From contig JAGPCO010000011.1 of assembly GCA_018058095.1 (NCBI GenBank), positions 1 through 64,000 on the forward strand: 64,000 nt of DNA, read 5' to 3'. The DNA comes from Kofleriaceae bacterium (GTDB lineage Bacteria; Myxococcota_A; Polyangia; Haliangiales; Haliangiaceae). Below are positions 25,584 to 34,754 of the stretch, piece by piece; within the stretch, counting starts at the first letter, position 1, and the number at the start of each line of letters is the position of its first letter. The position numbers and the translations under genes were made by a program. The notes beneath the pieces were generated by a model. It worked only from the letters and a program-made list of their open reading frames with translations, did no database searches and had not been told where the DNA came from.

Positions 25584-26494
25584 AGCGGCGTGAACTCCAG
25601 CGCGCTGGCCAGGTAGGGCACGTAGCGGAAGTCGCGCACCAGCGCGACCTTGGCACCCGCGGTCTCGACCAGGATGATCGAGGCGGGGCTGGTCGCGTCG
25701 CCGCGGAACACCCCGAGCACGACCCGGCCCTCGGCCAGCCCGAGCACCAGGCGGACGTCGGGCTCCTTGGCGTAGTTGGTGTAGTACAGCCCGACCGCCT
25801 TGCCCTGGCGCTGCGACTTGGCGACCAGGTCGAGCCGGACCTCCTCGTCGAGCATCGACCGCACCCCGTCCCAGTCGCGCTGGTTGAACAGCGCGACGTA
25901 GCGGGCCAGGACCACGCGCTCCTCCTCGGTGGTCTCTGGCCGGTCGCGCCAGGCCGACGGCTCGTGCGCCTGGGCCTGGGCCCGGGCCGACAGCGCCGCC
26001 CGACCCCGCACCAGCAGGGCCTTGACCGCCTGCACCGTCGCCCCGTGCTGGGCGGCGATGTCGTCGAGCGACAGGCCGAGCACGTCCTTGAGGATGACCG
26101 CGCTGCGCTGGGTCGCCGGCAGGGCCATGAAGGTCGACAGCGCGGCCCGCTGCACCTCGGGGTGGGCGTCGTCGCTGCCGTCGATCACGTCGGGTAGCTC
26201 GGCGGTCGGCGTGACGAAGCGGCGCTCGTACCGGCGCAGGAAGTCGATCGCCGTGTTGTGGGCGATGCGGAACAGCCACGGCCGCAGCGGCGGCACCTCG
26301 GGCGACTGGCTGAGCGTGTAGAACGCCTTGGCCAGCGTGTCCTGCACCACGTCCTCGCCGTCGATGGCCGAGCCGACCAGGCGGCTGCAGTAGCGGTGCA
26401 GCTCGGGCCGCAGCTCGGCGACCAGGGCCAGGAAGGTCTCGCGCGCGGGCGCCAGCTCGGTCGGGGTGGAGGTGTTGCTCATGGGCGTGCTCAC
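25580..26494 (-). CDS. ECF sigma factor with C-terminal NTF2/SnoaL-like domain
   Basis: 304 aa. Sigma region 2 (about 20-90) includes the [14 protein letters not shown] and [18 protein letters not shown] segments; region 4 (about 115-170) includes [20 protein letters not shown] and its helix-turn-helix. The last 115 residues form an NTF2-like fold ([20 protein letters not shown]) as in ECF41/SigJ-type factors, where this tail controls sigma activity in place of a separate anti-sigma factor. The GTG start at 26494 overlaps the stop of the upstream outer-membrane-protein gene (GTGA); an internal ATG at 26482 is the alternative. The downstream 70-aa gene is joined the same way. Confidence 0.92.
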   Translation of the reverse strand: MSTPMSNTSTPTELAPARETFLALVAELRPELHRYCSRLVGSAIDGEDVVQDTLAKAFYTLSQSPEVPPLRPWLFRIAHNTAIDFLRRYERRFVTPTAELPDVIDGSDDAHPEVQRAALSTFMALPATQRSAVILKDVLGLSLDDIAAQHGATVQAVKALLVRGRAALSARAQAQAHEPSAWRDRPETTEEERVVLARYVALFNQRDWDGVRSMLDEEVRLDLVAKSQRQGKAVGLYYTNYAKEPDVRLVLGLAEGRVVLGVFRGDATSPASIILVETAGAKVALVRDFRYVPYLASALEFTPL

Positions 26495-27114
26495 TTGCGG
26501 CCGTTGAAGGTCAACGTCAGCAGCAACGAGGGCGCGGTCAGCGCCACCGTACCATCGGCGCCGGCGTCGTCGCCGTTCAGGCCGAGGCGATAGTGCGTGA
26601 CCCGGGCCAGCGCGCCGACCGACAGGCGCCGCCCGACCCAGCGGTCGTAGCCGACGCCGACGCTGGCGCCGAGGCCGAGGCCGAACGCCGCACCGACGGC
26701 GTCGGTCCCGCCGCGGTAGCCGGCGGCGAGCAGGACGCCGCCCTGGACATGCAGGCCGCGTTGCGGGTCGACGTAGTAGTCGACGAACGGCCCGGTCGCC
26801 GACACGTGGTGGGACCCGACGTCGGTGCCGTCGTAGCTCGGCCCGATCGCGATCATCGGGAAGGTGCCGGCGCCGACGACCAGACCAGGCCGGACCGTGA
26901 CGCCGACGGCGAGTTCGGTCGACACCGCCGGGCCGCGCACGGCGCCGCGTGGGCCGGCGTCGGGGTGGGCCGTGCCGAGGGCCAGGCCAGGCCCGAGGCC
27001 GACGCGCAGGTACAGGCCGTGGTGCTGGCGTGGGCCGTCGGCGCGCGCGGGCGAGGCCAGGGAGGTGAGGGTGGAGGCGACGGCGAGCGTGGCGATGCAG
27101 AGGTTGGTGCGCAT
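26491..27114 (-). CDS. Secreted beta-barrel-like protein
   Basis: 207 aa. A signal peptide (1-25, cut near SPARA-DGP) precedes alternating amphipathic strands rich in Gly and aromatics ([31 protein letters not shown]), ending in a strand-like [11 protein letters not shown]. This suggests an outer-membrane barrel of about eight strands; function unknown. Translation starts at the ATG at 27114; the stop overlaps the sigma factor start, so the envelope protein and sigma factor are expressed together, which hints at an envelope-stress role. Confidence 0.75.
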   Translation of the reverse strand: MRTNLCIATLAVASTLTSLASPARADGPRQHHGLYLRVGLGPGLALGTAHPDAGPRGAVRGPAVSTELAVGVTVRPGLVVGAGTFPMIAIGPSYDGTDVGSHHVSATGPFVDYYVDPQRGLHVQGGVLLAAGYRGGTDAVGAAFGLGLGASVGVGYDRWVGRRLSVGALARVTHYRLGLNGDDAGADGTVALTAPSLLLTLTFNGRK

Positions 27115-27167
27115 GAGGGGCCTGCCAGGAGGATGGGGTGAGGTGCGGATGGGGCGGGGGGCGACGG

Positions 27168-27653
27168 TCAAGCCTGCGCGGCCTCGGCGGCGCGCCGCAG
27201 GTCGGCGGCGTAGGTCGCGAACACCGGCGCGAAGTCGGGCAGGGCGCGCTTGATCATGGGCAGCATCACGCCGCCGAGCCGCTCGCGCATCGTGAAGCGG
27301 GTGCCACCATCCGCCAGCGGCTCGAGCTCGAAGGTGCGCACGCCCTTGAACATCGGCGCGAAGCCGTCGGCCCACACCATGCGCCGGTCCGCCTCGAACT
27401 CGACCACGCGCGGGCGGAACGTGCGGCCCGGCGCCGCCGGCACCTCGATGGCCAGGCGCTCGCCGGCGGCGATCGTGCCCGCGAGCTTGCTCACCGTCGA
27501 GTTCCAGCTCGGGACGGCCGCGCCGTCGGTGAGCAGCGCCCACACCCGGGTCGGGCTGGCGGCGATGTCGACGGAGACCGCGACGTCGCGGGCGAAGGTG
27601 CGGCTGGAGGTGGTGATGGCGGGGGTGGAAGCGGCGACCTGGTGGGTGTTCAT
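27168..27653 (-). CDS. SRPBCC (START-like) domain protein
   Basis: 161 aa. The region from [20 protein letters not shown] through [20 protein letters not shown] matches the polyketide-cyclase/dehydrase-like SRPBCC fold, which encloses a hydrophobic ligand such as a lipid or aromatic compound. No catalytic residues can be named. It lies 53 bp upstream of the beta-barrel gene on the same strand and may be the first gene of the sigma-factor operon. Start at the ATG 27653; no good ribosome binding site. Confidence 0.82.
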   Translation of the reverse strand: MNTHQVAASTPAITTSSRTFARDVAVSVDIAASPTRVWALLTDGAAVPSWNSTVSKLAGTIAAGERLAIEVPAAPGRTFRPRVVEFEADRRMVWADGFAPMFKGVRTFELEPLADGGTRFTMRERLGGVMLPMIKRALPDFAPVFATYAADLRRAAEAAQA

Positions 27654-27889
27654 GCCGGGACGACGATCGAGCCCGGGTAAAGGATGCGGTGGTCCCGAAC
27701 GAATGTTGCAACCAGTCCAGATTGAACGACTTTCCAGTGCGACGTGAGGCCCCCTCCCAGGGCGTCGGCGGTGGCGAGCAGGCGGCCGATGAACCGAGGG
27801 CGCCCTGCCTGCGGCCACGGAAAACTGACGACGGGTGGCCACATTCTGGCCAGTTGTGCCGGCACGAGGTTTGCTCGACGCTGGTCGAC

Positions 27890-28480
27890 ATGCCTCGCCT
27901 CGCCGCCACCACGCTCGTTCCCGCCGCGCTCACCTCCCTGCTTGTCATCGGCGCGGCGAGCCCGACCCGGGCCGAGCGTGTCGCGGTCGGCCTGAGCGCC
28001 AGCGCCGTCGACACCGAGGTGGTCCCCGGCCTGCGTGGCCACGGCGTGCTGGCCCGGCTGGGTGTGGCGCCGCGGCTGTCGGTCGAGGGAGAGGTCAGCC
28101 GCCTCGCGCTCGGCGATGCTCCCGGCAACGCCCTCTACGTCGGGCCGGCGTGGACGGCGCGGCAGGTCGCGGCCCGGGTCCGCCTGGATCTGGGCGCCGG
28201 CGGACGGCTCCGGCCGCATCTCCTCGCCGGCGTCGCCGCCGAGCAGTGGCAGGCGCCCGGCGACCCGGTCCAGCATCGGTACACCCTGACCGAGCTCGGC
28301 GGCGGGCTCGACCTGCGGCTGACCCCGGGCCTGTACGCCGGCGTCGACCTGCGCGCGCAGCAGCGCGCCTATCAGGGCTGGAGCGGGGCGTCGCCGCTGA
28401 CCTACGTGCCGACGAGCCCGATGGGCAGCGGCGAGCAGGATGACGTCGCCGGCCGCGTCACCCTGACCGCCGGGTTCTGA
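27890..28480 (+). CDS. Secreted beta-barrel-like protein
   Basis: 196 aa. A signal peptide (about 1-28, ending PTRA-ERV) is followed by repeated amphipathic strands (LSVEGEVSRLAL, VAARVRLDLGAGGRLRPHLL, LGGGLDLRLTPGLYAGVDLR) closing with VTLTAGF, the C-terminal Phe typical of outer-membrane barrels. No family name can be assigned. It is divergent from the SRPBCC gene; the 236-bp gap contains two TGGCCA half-sites near 27837 and 27849, with no firm promoter. Confidence 0.72.
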   Translation: MPRLAATTLVPAALTSLLVIGAASPTRAERVAVGLSASAVDTEVVPGLRGHGVLARLGVAPRLSVEGEVSRLALGDAPGNALYVGPAWTARQVAARVRLDLGAGGRLRPHLLAGVAAEQWQAPGDPVQHRYTLTELGGGLDLRLTPGLYAGVDLRAQQRAYQGWSGASPLTYVPTSPMGSGEQDDVAGRVTLTAGF

Positions 28481-28513
28481 AGGCCGTCCCGCCCGTGCGA
28501 CCGTCGACGGCGA

Positions 28514-31500
28514 TCAGCCGGGCGGGATCGTGCGCCACGCCGCGGCAAGGTCGAGGGTGCGGCGGTTCTCCTCGACGGTGAGGAACGCGGCCCGTCGCTC
28601 GGCGCTGCCGATCTTGTCGGCCCGGCCGATCAGGCGATCACATGCCGCCGCGATCGCGCCGGCAGCCTCGTCGGCGCGGCCGAGGGAGGCCAGCGCCTCG
28701 GCGTGAACCAGGCGCAGCTGGGCGTCGCCCTCCTCGAGCCCGTCGGTCGCCGCCGCGACCGCCATCGCCGCTTCGGCCGCCGCGAGCGCCTCGATCGGCC
28801 GCCCGGCCGCCAGCAGGACGGTGGCCAGCTCGGTCTGACCGTGCGCGCCCAGCACCGGTGACACCACCGACAGCCGGGCCACCGCCAGCCGGGCCAGCGC
28901 CTCGGCCGACGCCAGGTCGCCGCGTCGGCGGGCGATCATCGCCGCGTAGCTGGCCGAGAAGCCCTCGAGGTCGCGGTACTCCTGCTCGGCGCCGTGGCGC
29001 ATCGGGATCTCGATCATCTGCGCCGCGCGCTCGAGCTCGCCGAGGTGGGCCAGCGCGAACGCCAGGTTCTGGCGCGACCACATCGCGCTCTGCAGGTTGC
29101 CCAGGGCGAGCGAGCGCTCGACGCCCTGGAGCAGGATGTCGCGGCCCTGGGCGTACAACCCGAGCTGGTTGTACATGCAGCCGATGTTGGGCAGGCGCAC
29201 CGCGAAGCGGCGCTCGTCGCCGACGTGCGCGAACAGCCGGGCCGACTCCTCCTCGAGCTCGACCGCGCCGCCGATGTCGCCGGCGAGCAGGCTGCGCTTG
29301 GCCTGGGCGCTGCGCAGGAACGCCAGCGACAGCGGATCGAGGTCGGCATCGGCCACCTTGGCGCTGAGCTGGTCGGCCAGCGCCGACTCGCCGATCCGCG
29401 CCACGATCTCGGTCAGGTTGATGATCCGGTGCAGCGGGGCATCGGCGTCGAGCGGGGTGTCACACGCGCGCCGGGCGTGGGCGATGGCGTCGGCCGAGCG
29501 GCCGCTGCACAGGGCGGCCCAGGCCGCGGTGTTGAGCGCGCGCAGCCAGCCGGTCGAGCCCGGGCGGAACGCGGCCAGGGCGCGCTCGGCCGCGACGGCC
29601 TGCTGGGCCGGCCGGGTCAGCCACTGGTGGACGTCGGCCTCGACCAGCCACAGGCTGGCGGCGACCTCGCCGCTGGCGCCGCAGGCCCGGCCGCGTTCGG
29701 CCAGCTGCACCACCCGGTCCAGATCGGCGCCGCCGAGGGCGGTCTCGGCCGCGGCCAGGTACCAGCGTGCGGCCTGCTCGCCGCGTTCGCCGCGCTCGAA
29801 GTGCTGGGCCAGCACGAGGGCGTCGGACATGCCGCGCCCGGCCAGCCAGTCGCCGGCGAGGCGATGACCACGGGCCCGGTCCGCGGCCGGGAGGGCGTCG
29901 TAGGCGGCGGCGTGGATCAGGCCGTGCCGGAACACGTACTCGTGGGTGTCGGCCAGCGACGACTCCGGTCGGCGCTGCACCAGCTCGCGCGCCTCGAGCA
30001 TCGCCAGCAGGTCGGGCACCTCGGGCGCCAGCTCGGCGCCCACCAGGTGGGCGACGGCGCCCGCCCAGAACGTCAGGCCGAACACGCTGCCGGCGCGCAG
30101 CACGCGCCGGGCCGGCTCGGGCAGGGCGTCGAGGCGGCCGTGCAGGATGACCCGGGCGCTGCTCGGCGCCGGGAGGTCGTCGGTGTCGTCGTCGCCACGC
30201 TCGGCCGCGGCCCGGATCAGCTCCTCGAGCAGGAAGGCGTTGCCGCCGGCGGCGTCGATGATGCGGGCGACCCGGGTCGGCGACGCCTCGGGCAGCACCA
30301 CGCGCACCAGCTGCTCGGCCGCGCCGCGGCGGAGGGCGCCCAGCCGCAGCTCGATGGCGTCGTGTTCGGCCCACAGCCCGGGGAACTGGTCGTGCAGCTC
30401 GGGGCGGGCCAGCGCCAGCACCACGAACGGGCGATCGGCCAGCACACGCAGCGCGGCGTCGAGCAGCTTGATGGTCGGGAGATCACCCCAGTGCACGTCC
30501 TCGAGCACCACCAGCAGCGGCGCCCGCGTCGCCAGCGCGACCAGCCAGCTCAGGCCGGCTGCGCGCAGCTGCTCGCTCATGAGCTGCGGGTCGCGCCGGG
30601 CCGCCTCCAGCTCGACCGGCGCCACGTCATCGAACGACGTGCCGAGGAGCTCACCCAGGAACGCGCCGACCACGGCGCGGCGATCGCGCTCGATGACGCG
30701 GGTCACGCCGTACTGCAGCTTGCTGCGCCGGGCCGCCGGCGGTTCGCCGTCGACGATGCCGAGCGCGCTGCGCACGGCGCGGGTGAACATGCCGTACGGC
30801 GAGCCGGCACCGATCTGGTCGCCGCGCGACAGCAGGACCTGGGGCGTGCGGCTGCCGTCGGCCTCGCCGTCCTCGCTGGCCACGGTCAGGCCGGCCAGCA
30901 CCTCGTAGCGCAGGCGCGACTTGCCGACGCCGGCGGCGCCGGTGACCAGGACGGCGCGCGCGCGTGGGGTGTCGATCGCCTCGGCCAGGGCGCCGCGGAT
31001 GACCGTCAGCTCGTGGCCGCGGCCGACGCAGGGGGTGGGTCGCCCGCGCAGCAGCCTGGCCGCTGGCGCCGCCTCGCGTTCACCCAGGAGCCGGGCGCCG
31101 GCGGCCTCGCCCGGGGTGTCGCGCGGCCCGTCGCGCTCGACCTCGAACCGGCCCGGCAGCAGGTCCGCGGTCGCCTCGTCGATGACGATCCGTCCGGTCC
31201 GGGCGGCCAGCAGCGCGGCGGCGCGGTCGAACACCGGTCCGAGGGCGACCCCGGCGTCCAGCTCGGCCACGCCGGTGGCGATGGCGATCTGCTCGCACGC
31301 CACGACCTCGCGGGTGGCCAGGGCGGCGCGCGCGGCGCGCGCGACCAGGTCGGTCGCCGACTGGCCGCCACTCACCAGGATCACCAGCGAGCCATCGACC
31401 AGCGCCTGCAGCCGGACCCCGAGCGGCTGCAGGGCCTCGCGCAGGGCGGCCGGGATGATGGCGGCGCCGAGCCCGGGCGGACGCAGGGCCTGGGTCCGGT

Positions 31501-32440
31501 GCGCGTCGTCGGCCTCGCCGGCCATGGCGGGCTGGGCCTCGGCGCCGGCGCGGCGGGCGACGACGATCGACACCATCCGCTGCTCACGCTGGGTCAAGGT
31601 CTCGCCGCCGCCGCCGGCCGCGTCGTCGTGGTCGAGGTCGCGCAGCGCCTCGGCCACCGCGCGTGCGCTCGGGCGCAGCGCCGGGTCACGCTCGGTCATG
31701 GCGGCGATGAGCTGGTCGAGCGCGCCCGGCAGGTCGGGCCGGATCAGGCTGGCGCGTGGCGCCGGCTCGAACGCGATGCGGGCCAGCAGCCGGAACATGT
31801 TGGTGGCGGCGAAACACGGCCGCCCGGTCACGCATTCGTACAGCACCGCGCCGAGGGCGAACACGTCGCTGGCCGAGGTCAACGTGCCGTCGCCGCGGGC
31901 CTGCTCGGGCGACATGTACGCCGGCGTGCCGACCAGCGCCCCGGTCCGGGTCAGGCCGCCGCCGGCGCCGATGAGGTGGGCCACCCCGAAGTCGACCAGG
32001 GTGGCGCGCGCGCCGTCGCCGCCGGGCAGGTACACGTTCGAGGGCTTGACGTCGCGGTGGACGACGCCGCGCTCGTGCGCCGCGGCCAGGGCCTCGGCGA
32101 TGCGGCGGATGGTGGCGCCGGCGGCCTCGACCGGCATGGGGCCACGGCTGATGCGGCGGCGCAGGTCCTCGCCGTCGAGCCAGGCCATCGCCAGGTAACG
32201 CTCGCCGGCCGCGGTCTCGCCGTGGTCGACGTAGGGGACGATGGCCGGGTGCTGCAGCTCGCCTAGCACCCGCGCCTCGCGCGCGAACCGCTCCGGCGTC
32301 GGGTCACCCAGCAGCAGCACCTTGAGCGCGACCGCCTCGCCGCTGGCGCGGTCGCGCGCCCGGTAGACCGTCGAGAACGCCCCGGTGCCGGCGAGGTACT
32401 CGACCTCGAACCGACCCGCGACGACGTCCCCGGGCTGCAC
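28514..32440 (-). CDS. Multidomain Ser/Thr kinase, AAA-type ATPase and TPR signalling protein
   Basis: 1308 aa, GTG start. The N-terminal kinase (about 8-275) has LAGTGAFSTVYRARD, the ATP lysine in VALKVLL, HRDVKPSN, DFGVAHL and MSPEQARG. A region of about 170 residues (MVSIVVARRAGAEA to DEATADLLPGRFEV) looks like a degenerate class III nucleotide cyclase without visible metal-binding Asp pairs. Next comes an AAA/STAND-type ATPase with Walker A VTGAAGVGKSRLRYE and Walker B LLVVLEDVHW, then a long helical TPR-like tail (about 800-1308). This kinase-cyclase-ATPase-TPR plan is common among myxobacterial regulators. It has no membrane span. TACACT six bases before the GTG suggests leaderless expression. 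Confidence 0.92.
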   Translation of the reverse strand: MQPGDVVAGRFEVEYLAGTGAFSTVYRARDRASGEAVALKVLLLGDPTPERFAREARVLGELQHPAIVPYVDHGETAAGERYLAMAWLDGEDLRRRISRGPMPVEAAGATIRRIAEALAAAHERGVVHRDVKPSNVYLPGGDGARATLVDFGVAHLIGAGGGLTRTGALVGTPAYMSPEQARGDGTLTSASDVFALGAVLYECVTGRPCFAATNMFRLLARIAFEPAPRASLIRPDLPGALDQLIAAMTERDPALRPSARAVAEALRDLDHDDAAGGGGETLTQREQRMVSIVVARRAGAEAQPAMAGEADDAHRTQALRPPGLGAAIIPAALREALQPLGVRLQALVDGSLVILVSGGQSATDLVARAARAALATREVVACEQIAIATGVAELDAGVALGPVFDRAAALLAARTGRIVIDEATADLLPGRFEVERDGPRDTPGEAAGARLLGEREAAPAARLLRGRPTPCVGRGHELTVIRGALAEAIDTPRARAVLVTGAAGVGKSRLRYEVLAGLTVASEDGEADGSRTPQVLLSRGDQIGAGSPYGMFTRAVRSALGIVDGEPPAARRSKLQYGVTRVIERDRRAVVGAFLGELLGTSFDDVAPVELEAARRDPQLMSEQLRAAGLSWLVALATRAPLLVVLEDVHWGDLPTIKLLDAALRVLADRPFVVLALARPELHDQFPGLWAEHDAIELRLGALRRGAAEQLVRVVLPEASPTRVARIIDAAGGNAFLLEELIRAAAERGDDDTDDLPAPSSARVILHGRLDALPEPARRVLRAGSVFGLTFWAGAVAHLVGAELAPEVPDLLAMLEARELVQRRPESSLADTHEYVFRHGLIHAAAYDALPAADRARGHRLAGDWLAGRGMSDALVLAQHFERGERGEQAARWYLAAAETALGGADLDRVVQLAERGRACGASGEVAASLWLVEADVHQWLTRPAQQAVAAERALAAFRPGSTGWLRALNTAAWAALCSGRSADAIAHARRACDTPLDADAPLHRIINLTEIVARIGESALADQLSAKVADADLDPLSLAFLRSAQAKRSLLAGDIGGAVELEEESARLFAHVGDERRFAVRLPNIGCMYNQLGLYAQGRDILLQGVERSLALGNLQSAMWSRQNLAFALAHLGELERAAQMIEIPMRHGAEQEYRDLEGFSASYAAMIARRRGDLASAEALARLAVARLSVVSPVLGAHGQTELATVLLAAGRPIEALAAAEAAMAVAAATDGLEEGDAQLRLVHAEALASLGRADEAAGAIAAACDRLIGRADKIGSAERRAAFLTVEENRRTLDLAAAWRTIPPG

Positions 32441-32446
32441 CGACCC

Positions 32447-32452
32447 AGTGTA
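32447..32452 (-). promoter_or_regulatory. Putative -10 hexamer for the 1308-aa kinase gene
   Basis: TACACT on the minus strand, six bases, then the GTG start at 32440. No -35 is apparent. Confidence 0.4.
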
Positions 32453-32514
32453 TCGCGGCGGCGACGGGCGTGGCGACCGGCGCTGGCCCGTCCGGGCTGC
32501 TACCGTACCGACCC

Positions 32515-33735
32515 ATGCACCCCCCCGCGCGCCCGTCGCCTCGCGTCGTCACCGCCTCCGCCTTGGCCGCCGCCTTCGTCATGCTGGCGCTCGCGGCCGG
32601 CCCGGCCGTGGCCGCCCCGGCGACCCTGGGCCAGGCCATCGCCGAGCAGCGCGGCGAGCCGTACGTCGGGCCGCTGCTCGACAAGCTGTTCGTGTTCAAG
32701 GTCGGGCCGAAGTGCCAGGCCAAGCTCGCGAGCAAGGACGACGGCGTGGCGCGGGCGACCGCGTACGTCGCCCGTGACCTGGTCAAGCACGCCAAGCGCC
32801 TGACCGGTGACGACTGGGACGCGCTCGAGGGCCAGGACAAGGAGAAGTTCGCGCCCCAGGTGGCCGAGCTGATCGGCGCCTTCGCCGGCCGGTTCCAGAT
32901 GACCATCGAGCACGACGGCGACGACTGCGACAACACCTTCGGCGCGCGCTGGATCAAGTACTGGACCGCCATCACCGCGGCCCTGGCCGATCACGGCCAC
33001 GACGCGCCGCGCCTGGCCATCACCCTCAAGGTCCAGAAGGCCGCCCGGGGCGTGACCACCACGGTCAGCGCCGATGGCACCCGCATCGAGTTCGTGGTGC
33101 CGCGCGACGTCGAGCCCCGAGGCTGGGACGGCGCCTTCATCAAGCCGTTCCGGCAGCGGGCGACCGGCTTCATGGACGACTTCGCCTACGCCGTCCTGCT
33201 CGACACCGACGTGGTGCGGGCGCGGGTGCTCGACCGCCTGGTGACGATCAAGGTCGCGCCGGCGTGCCGGGCCAAGCTGCCCGACCCCGACGCCGGCGCG
33301 CGCCACGCCTTCTCGTTCGCGACCCGGGACGTGGCCAGCTACGCCAGCGCGGTGAGCGGCGACGACTGGGACGCCATCTTCAGCCAGAGCGGCGACCCGG
33401 CGGCCAACCGGGCCACCGTGTACGAGATGATCGAGGCCTTTCGCAAGCGCTTCAGCTTCACCATCATCGTCGACGGCAAGGACTGTGACGCCAGCGCGCA
33501 GGCGCTGTGGCTGCGCTACGCGACCACCGTCGCCACCGCGCTGCGCAACAACCCGCCCCCGGCCAAGAAGGTCGCCCTGACCCTGACCGTGTCGGCCAAG
33601 GCCAAGGACGTGACCGCCAAGGCCAGCAAGGACGGCAGCAGCATCAAGCTGACCGCACCCGCCAGCGTCGAGGCCAAGGCCTGGAGCGACAAGCTGGCGG
33701 CGCCGTTCGCGAAGTTCCCCAGGAACCCGCGCTGA
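32515..33735 (+). CDS. Secreted protein with an internal tandem duplication
   Basis: 406 aa, unknown function. A signal peptide (about 1-33, ending AVAA-PAT) leads to two related halves of about 170 residues. Each has a K-V-x-P-x-C-x-A-K-L start (FKVGPKCQAKL and IKVAPACRAKL), a GDDWDA motif, a buried Glu/Phe helix, and a strand ending in DG-x-DCD (EHDGDDCD and VDGKDCD), then a lysine-rich beta segment. Two Cys per half suggest a disulfide in each. The duplication is ancient, as the halves are only moderately alike. No known domain is recognised. TACCGT lies eight bases before the ATG. The 102-aa gene follows after 10 bp. Confidence 0.8.
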   Translation: MHPPARPSPRVVTASALAAAFVMLALAAGPAVAAPATLGQAIAEQRGEPYVGPLLDKLFVFKVGPKCQAKLASKDDGVARATAYVARDLVKHAKRLTGDDWDALEGQDKEKFAPQVAELIGAFAGRFQMTIEHDGDDCDNTFGARWIKYWTAITAALADHGHDAPRLAITLKVQKAARGVTTTVSADGTRIEFVVPRDVEPRGWDGAFIKPFRQRATGFMDDFAYAVLLDTDVVRARVLDRLVTIKVAPACRAKLPDPDAGARHAFSFATRDVASYASAVSGDDWDAIFSQSGDPAANRATVYEMIEAFRKRFSFTIIVDGKDCDASAQALWLRYATTVATALRNNPPPAKKVALTLTVSAKAKDVTAKASKDGSSIKLTAPASVEAKAWSDKLAAPFAKFPRNPR

Positions 33736-33745
33736 GGCGACGCTC

Positions 33746-34054
33746 ATGCCGCGCTACTCCCTCGCCCGCTTCGCCGTCCGCGCCGACGCCCGGGCCGCGG
33801 CCGAGGCGGCCCTGTTCGAGCACACCAGCGCGGTCCGGCGCGATCAGCCAGCGTTGACGGTCACGGTCTACCGCGACCCGGCGCAGCCGACCCGCTACAC
33901 GGCGCTCATCCGCGCCGATGACGCCGCAGCCGAGGCGGGCCACCGCGGCACGCTGGCCGACGCGCTCGCGCCCTACCTCGACGGCGCGCTGGTGTTCGAG
34001 CACAGCGAGCTGGTGACCTCGAGCGACCTGCAGCGCCGTCCGCCCCGGCGTTGA
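33746..34054 (+). CDS. Small cytoplasmic protein, possible dimeric alpha-beta barrel
   Basis: 102 aa. The pattern of a strand with YSLARFAVRAD, a helix rich in Ala/Glu, strands TVTVYRDPAQPTRYTALIRAD and a second helix ending LVFEHSELV fits the ferredoxin-like fold of antibiotic-biosynthesis-monooxygenase or stress-responsive dimeric barrels. This is inferred from pattern only. Ten bases separate it from the duplicated-domain protein, so it is likely cotranscribed. A GAGG lies eight bases before the ATG. Confidence 0.6.
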   Translation: MPRYSLARFAVRADARAAAEAALFEHTSAVRRDQPALTVTVYRDPAQPTRYTALIRADDAAAEAGHRGTLADALAPYLDGALVFEHSELVTSSDLQRRPPRR

Positions 34055-34075
34055 CCTGCGCGCTCGCGCCTGCGG

Positions 34076-34684
34076 TCACGCCGCGGGCGTGTGCGCGGTG
34101 ACCAGGAAGATCGGGTAGCGGCGGTCGCCCTTGTCGACCGTGCAGGCGGTGACGAACTGGACGTCGATGAAGCCGGCCGCGCGCAAGGTCGCGCCGAGGG
34201 CGTCGCGATCGAAGCCGGCGTGGAACACGCCCTCGGCCTCGGGTGGGTGGAAGCTGCCGTCCTCGGCGTCGAGGTCGGCCAGCGCGATGCGACCGCCCGG
34301 CGCCAGGTGGGCGGCCAGGGCGCGCGCCAGCGCCGCGGTGTCTTGCACGTGGTGCATGGCCATGGCGCTGACGACCAGATCGACGGTGCGCCCGAGCGGG
34401 GCCCGGGTGAGGTCCTGGCACACGATCTCGGCCTTGCCGGCCAGCTCGGGCTTCTGCCCCAGCTGCTCGAGCATGGCCGGCGAGACGTCGACCGCCAGGA
34501 TCTTGCCGACCCGGGGCGCCAGCCGGGCCGTCACCAGGCCGGTGCCGGCGCCGAAGTCCATCACGGTCAGGTCCGGCCCGAGGGTGACGTGGCGGTCGAT
34601 CGCCGCGAACACGCCCTCGGAGATCTGCTGCGGCACCGGGCGCTGGTCCCAGTCCGCGGCCTTGTCCTGGAAGAGGTCGGTCAT
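34076..34684 (-). CDS. Class I SAM-dependent methyltransferase
   Basis: 202 aa. The N-terminal DLFQDKAADWDQRP and motif I VMDFGAGTGLVTARLAP (about 46-62), motif II LAVDVSPAMLEQL and VVSAMAMHHV mark a UbiE/Methyltransf_11-type enzyme. The acceptor is unknown. The start could be ATG 34693 or 34684; the latter matches the usual family beginning (MTDLFQ). It is convergent with the 102-aa gene. Confidence 0.88.
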   Translation of the reverse strand: MTDLFQDKAADWDQRPVPQQISEGVFAAIDRHVTLGPDLTVMDFGAGTGLVTARLAPRVGKILAVDVSPAMLEQLGQKPELAGKAEIVCQDLTRAPLGRTVDLVVSAMAMHHVQDTAALARALAAHLAPGGRIALADLDAEDGSFHPPEAEGVFHAGFDRDALGATLRAAGFIDVQFVTACTVDKGDRRYPIFLVTAHTPAA

Positions 34685-34754
34685 GCCGTCCATCTACCCC
34701 GAGCGCCGGTGCTTGTCGACCGGCGCGGTCGGCCGCGTCACCGGCGTGCGCGGC

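Noticed and set aside
27689..27889. An N-terminal extension of the barrel-like protein at 27890
   Set aside because: The upstream frame does not look coding and would bury the signal peptide inside the protein.
28994..32266. A 1090-codon plus-strand frame opposite the 1308-aa kinase
   Set aside because: Same antisense artefact; the minus strand holds kinase, ATPase and TPR motifs.
34684..34696. TAGATG before the methyltransferase start as another leaderless -10 box
   Set aside because: The last base is not T and the hexamer overlaps an alternative ATG, so it does not fit the pattern well enough.
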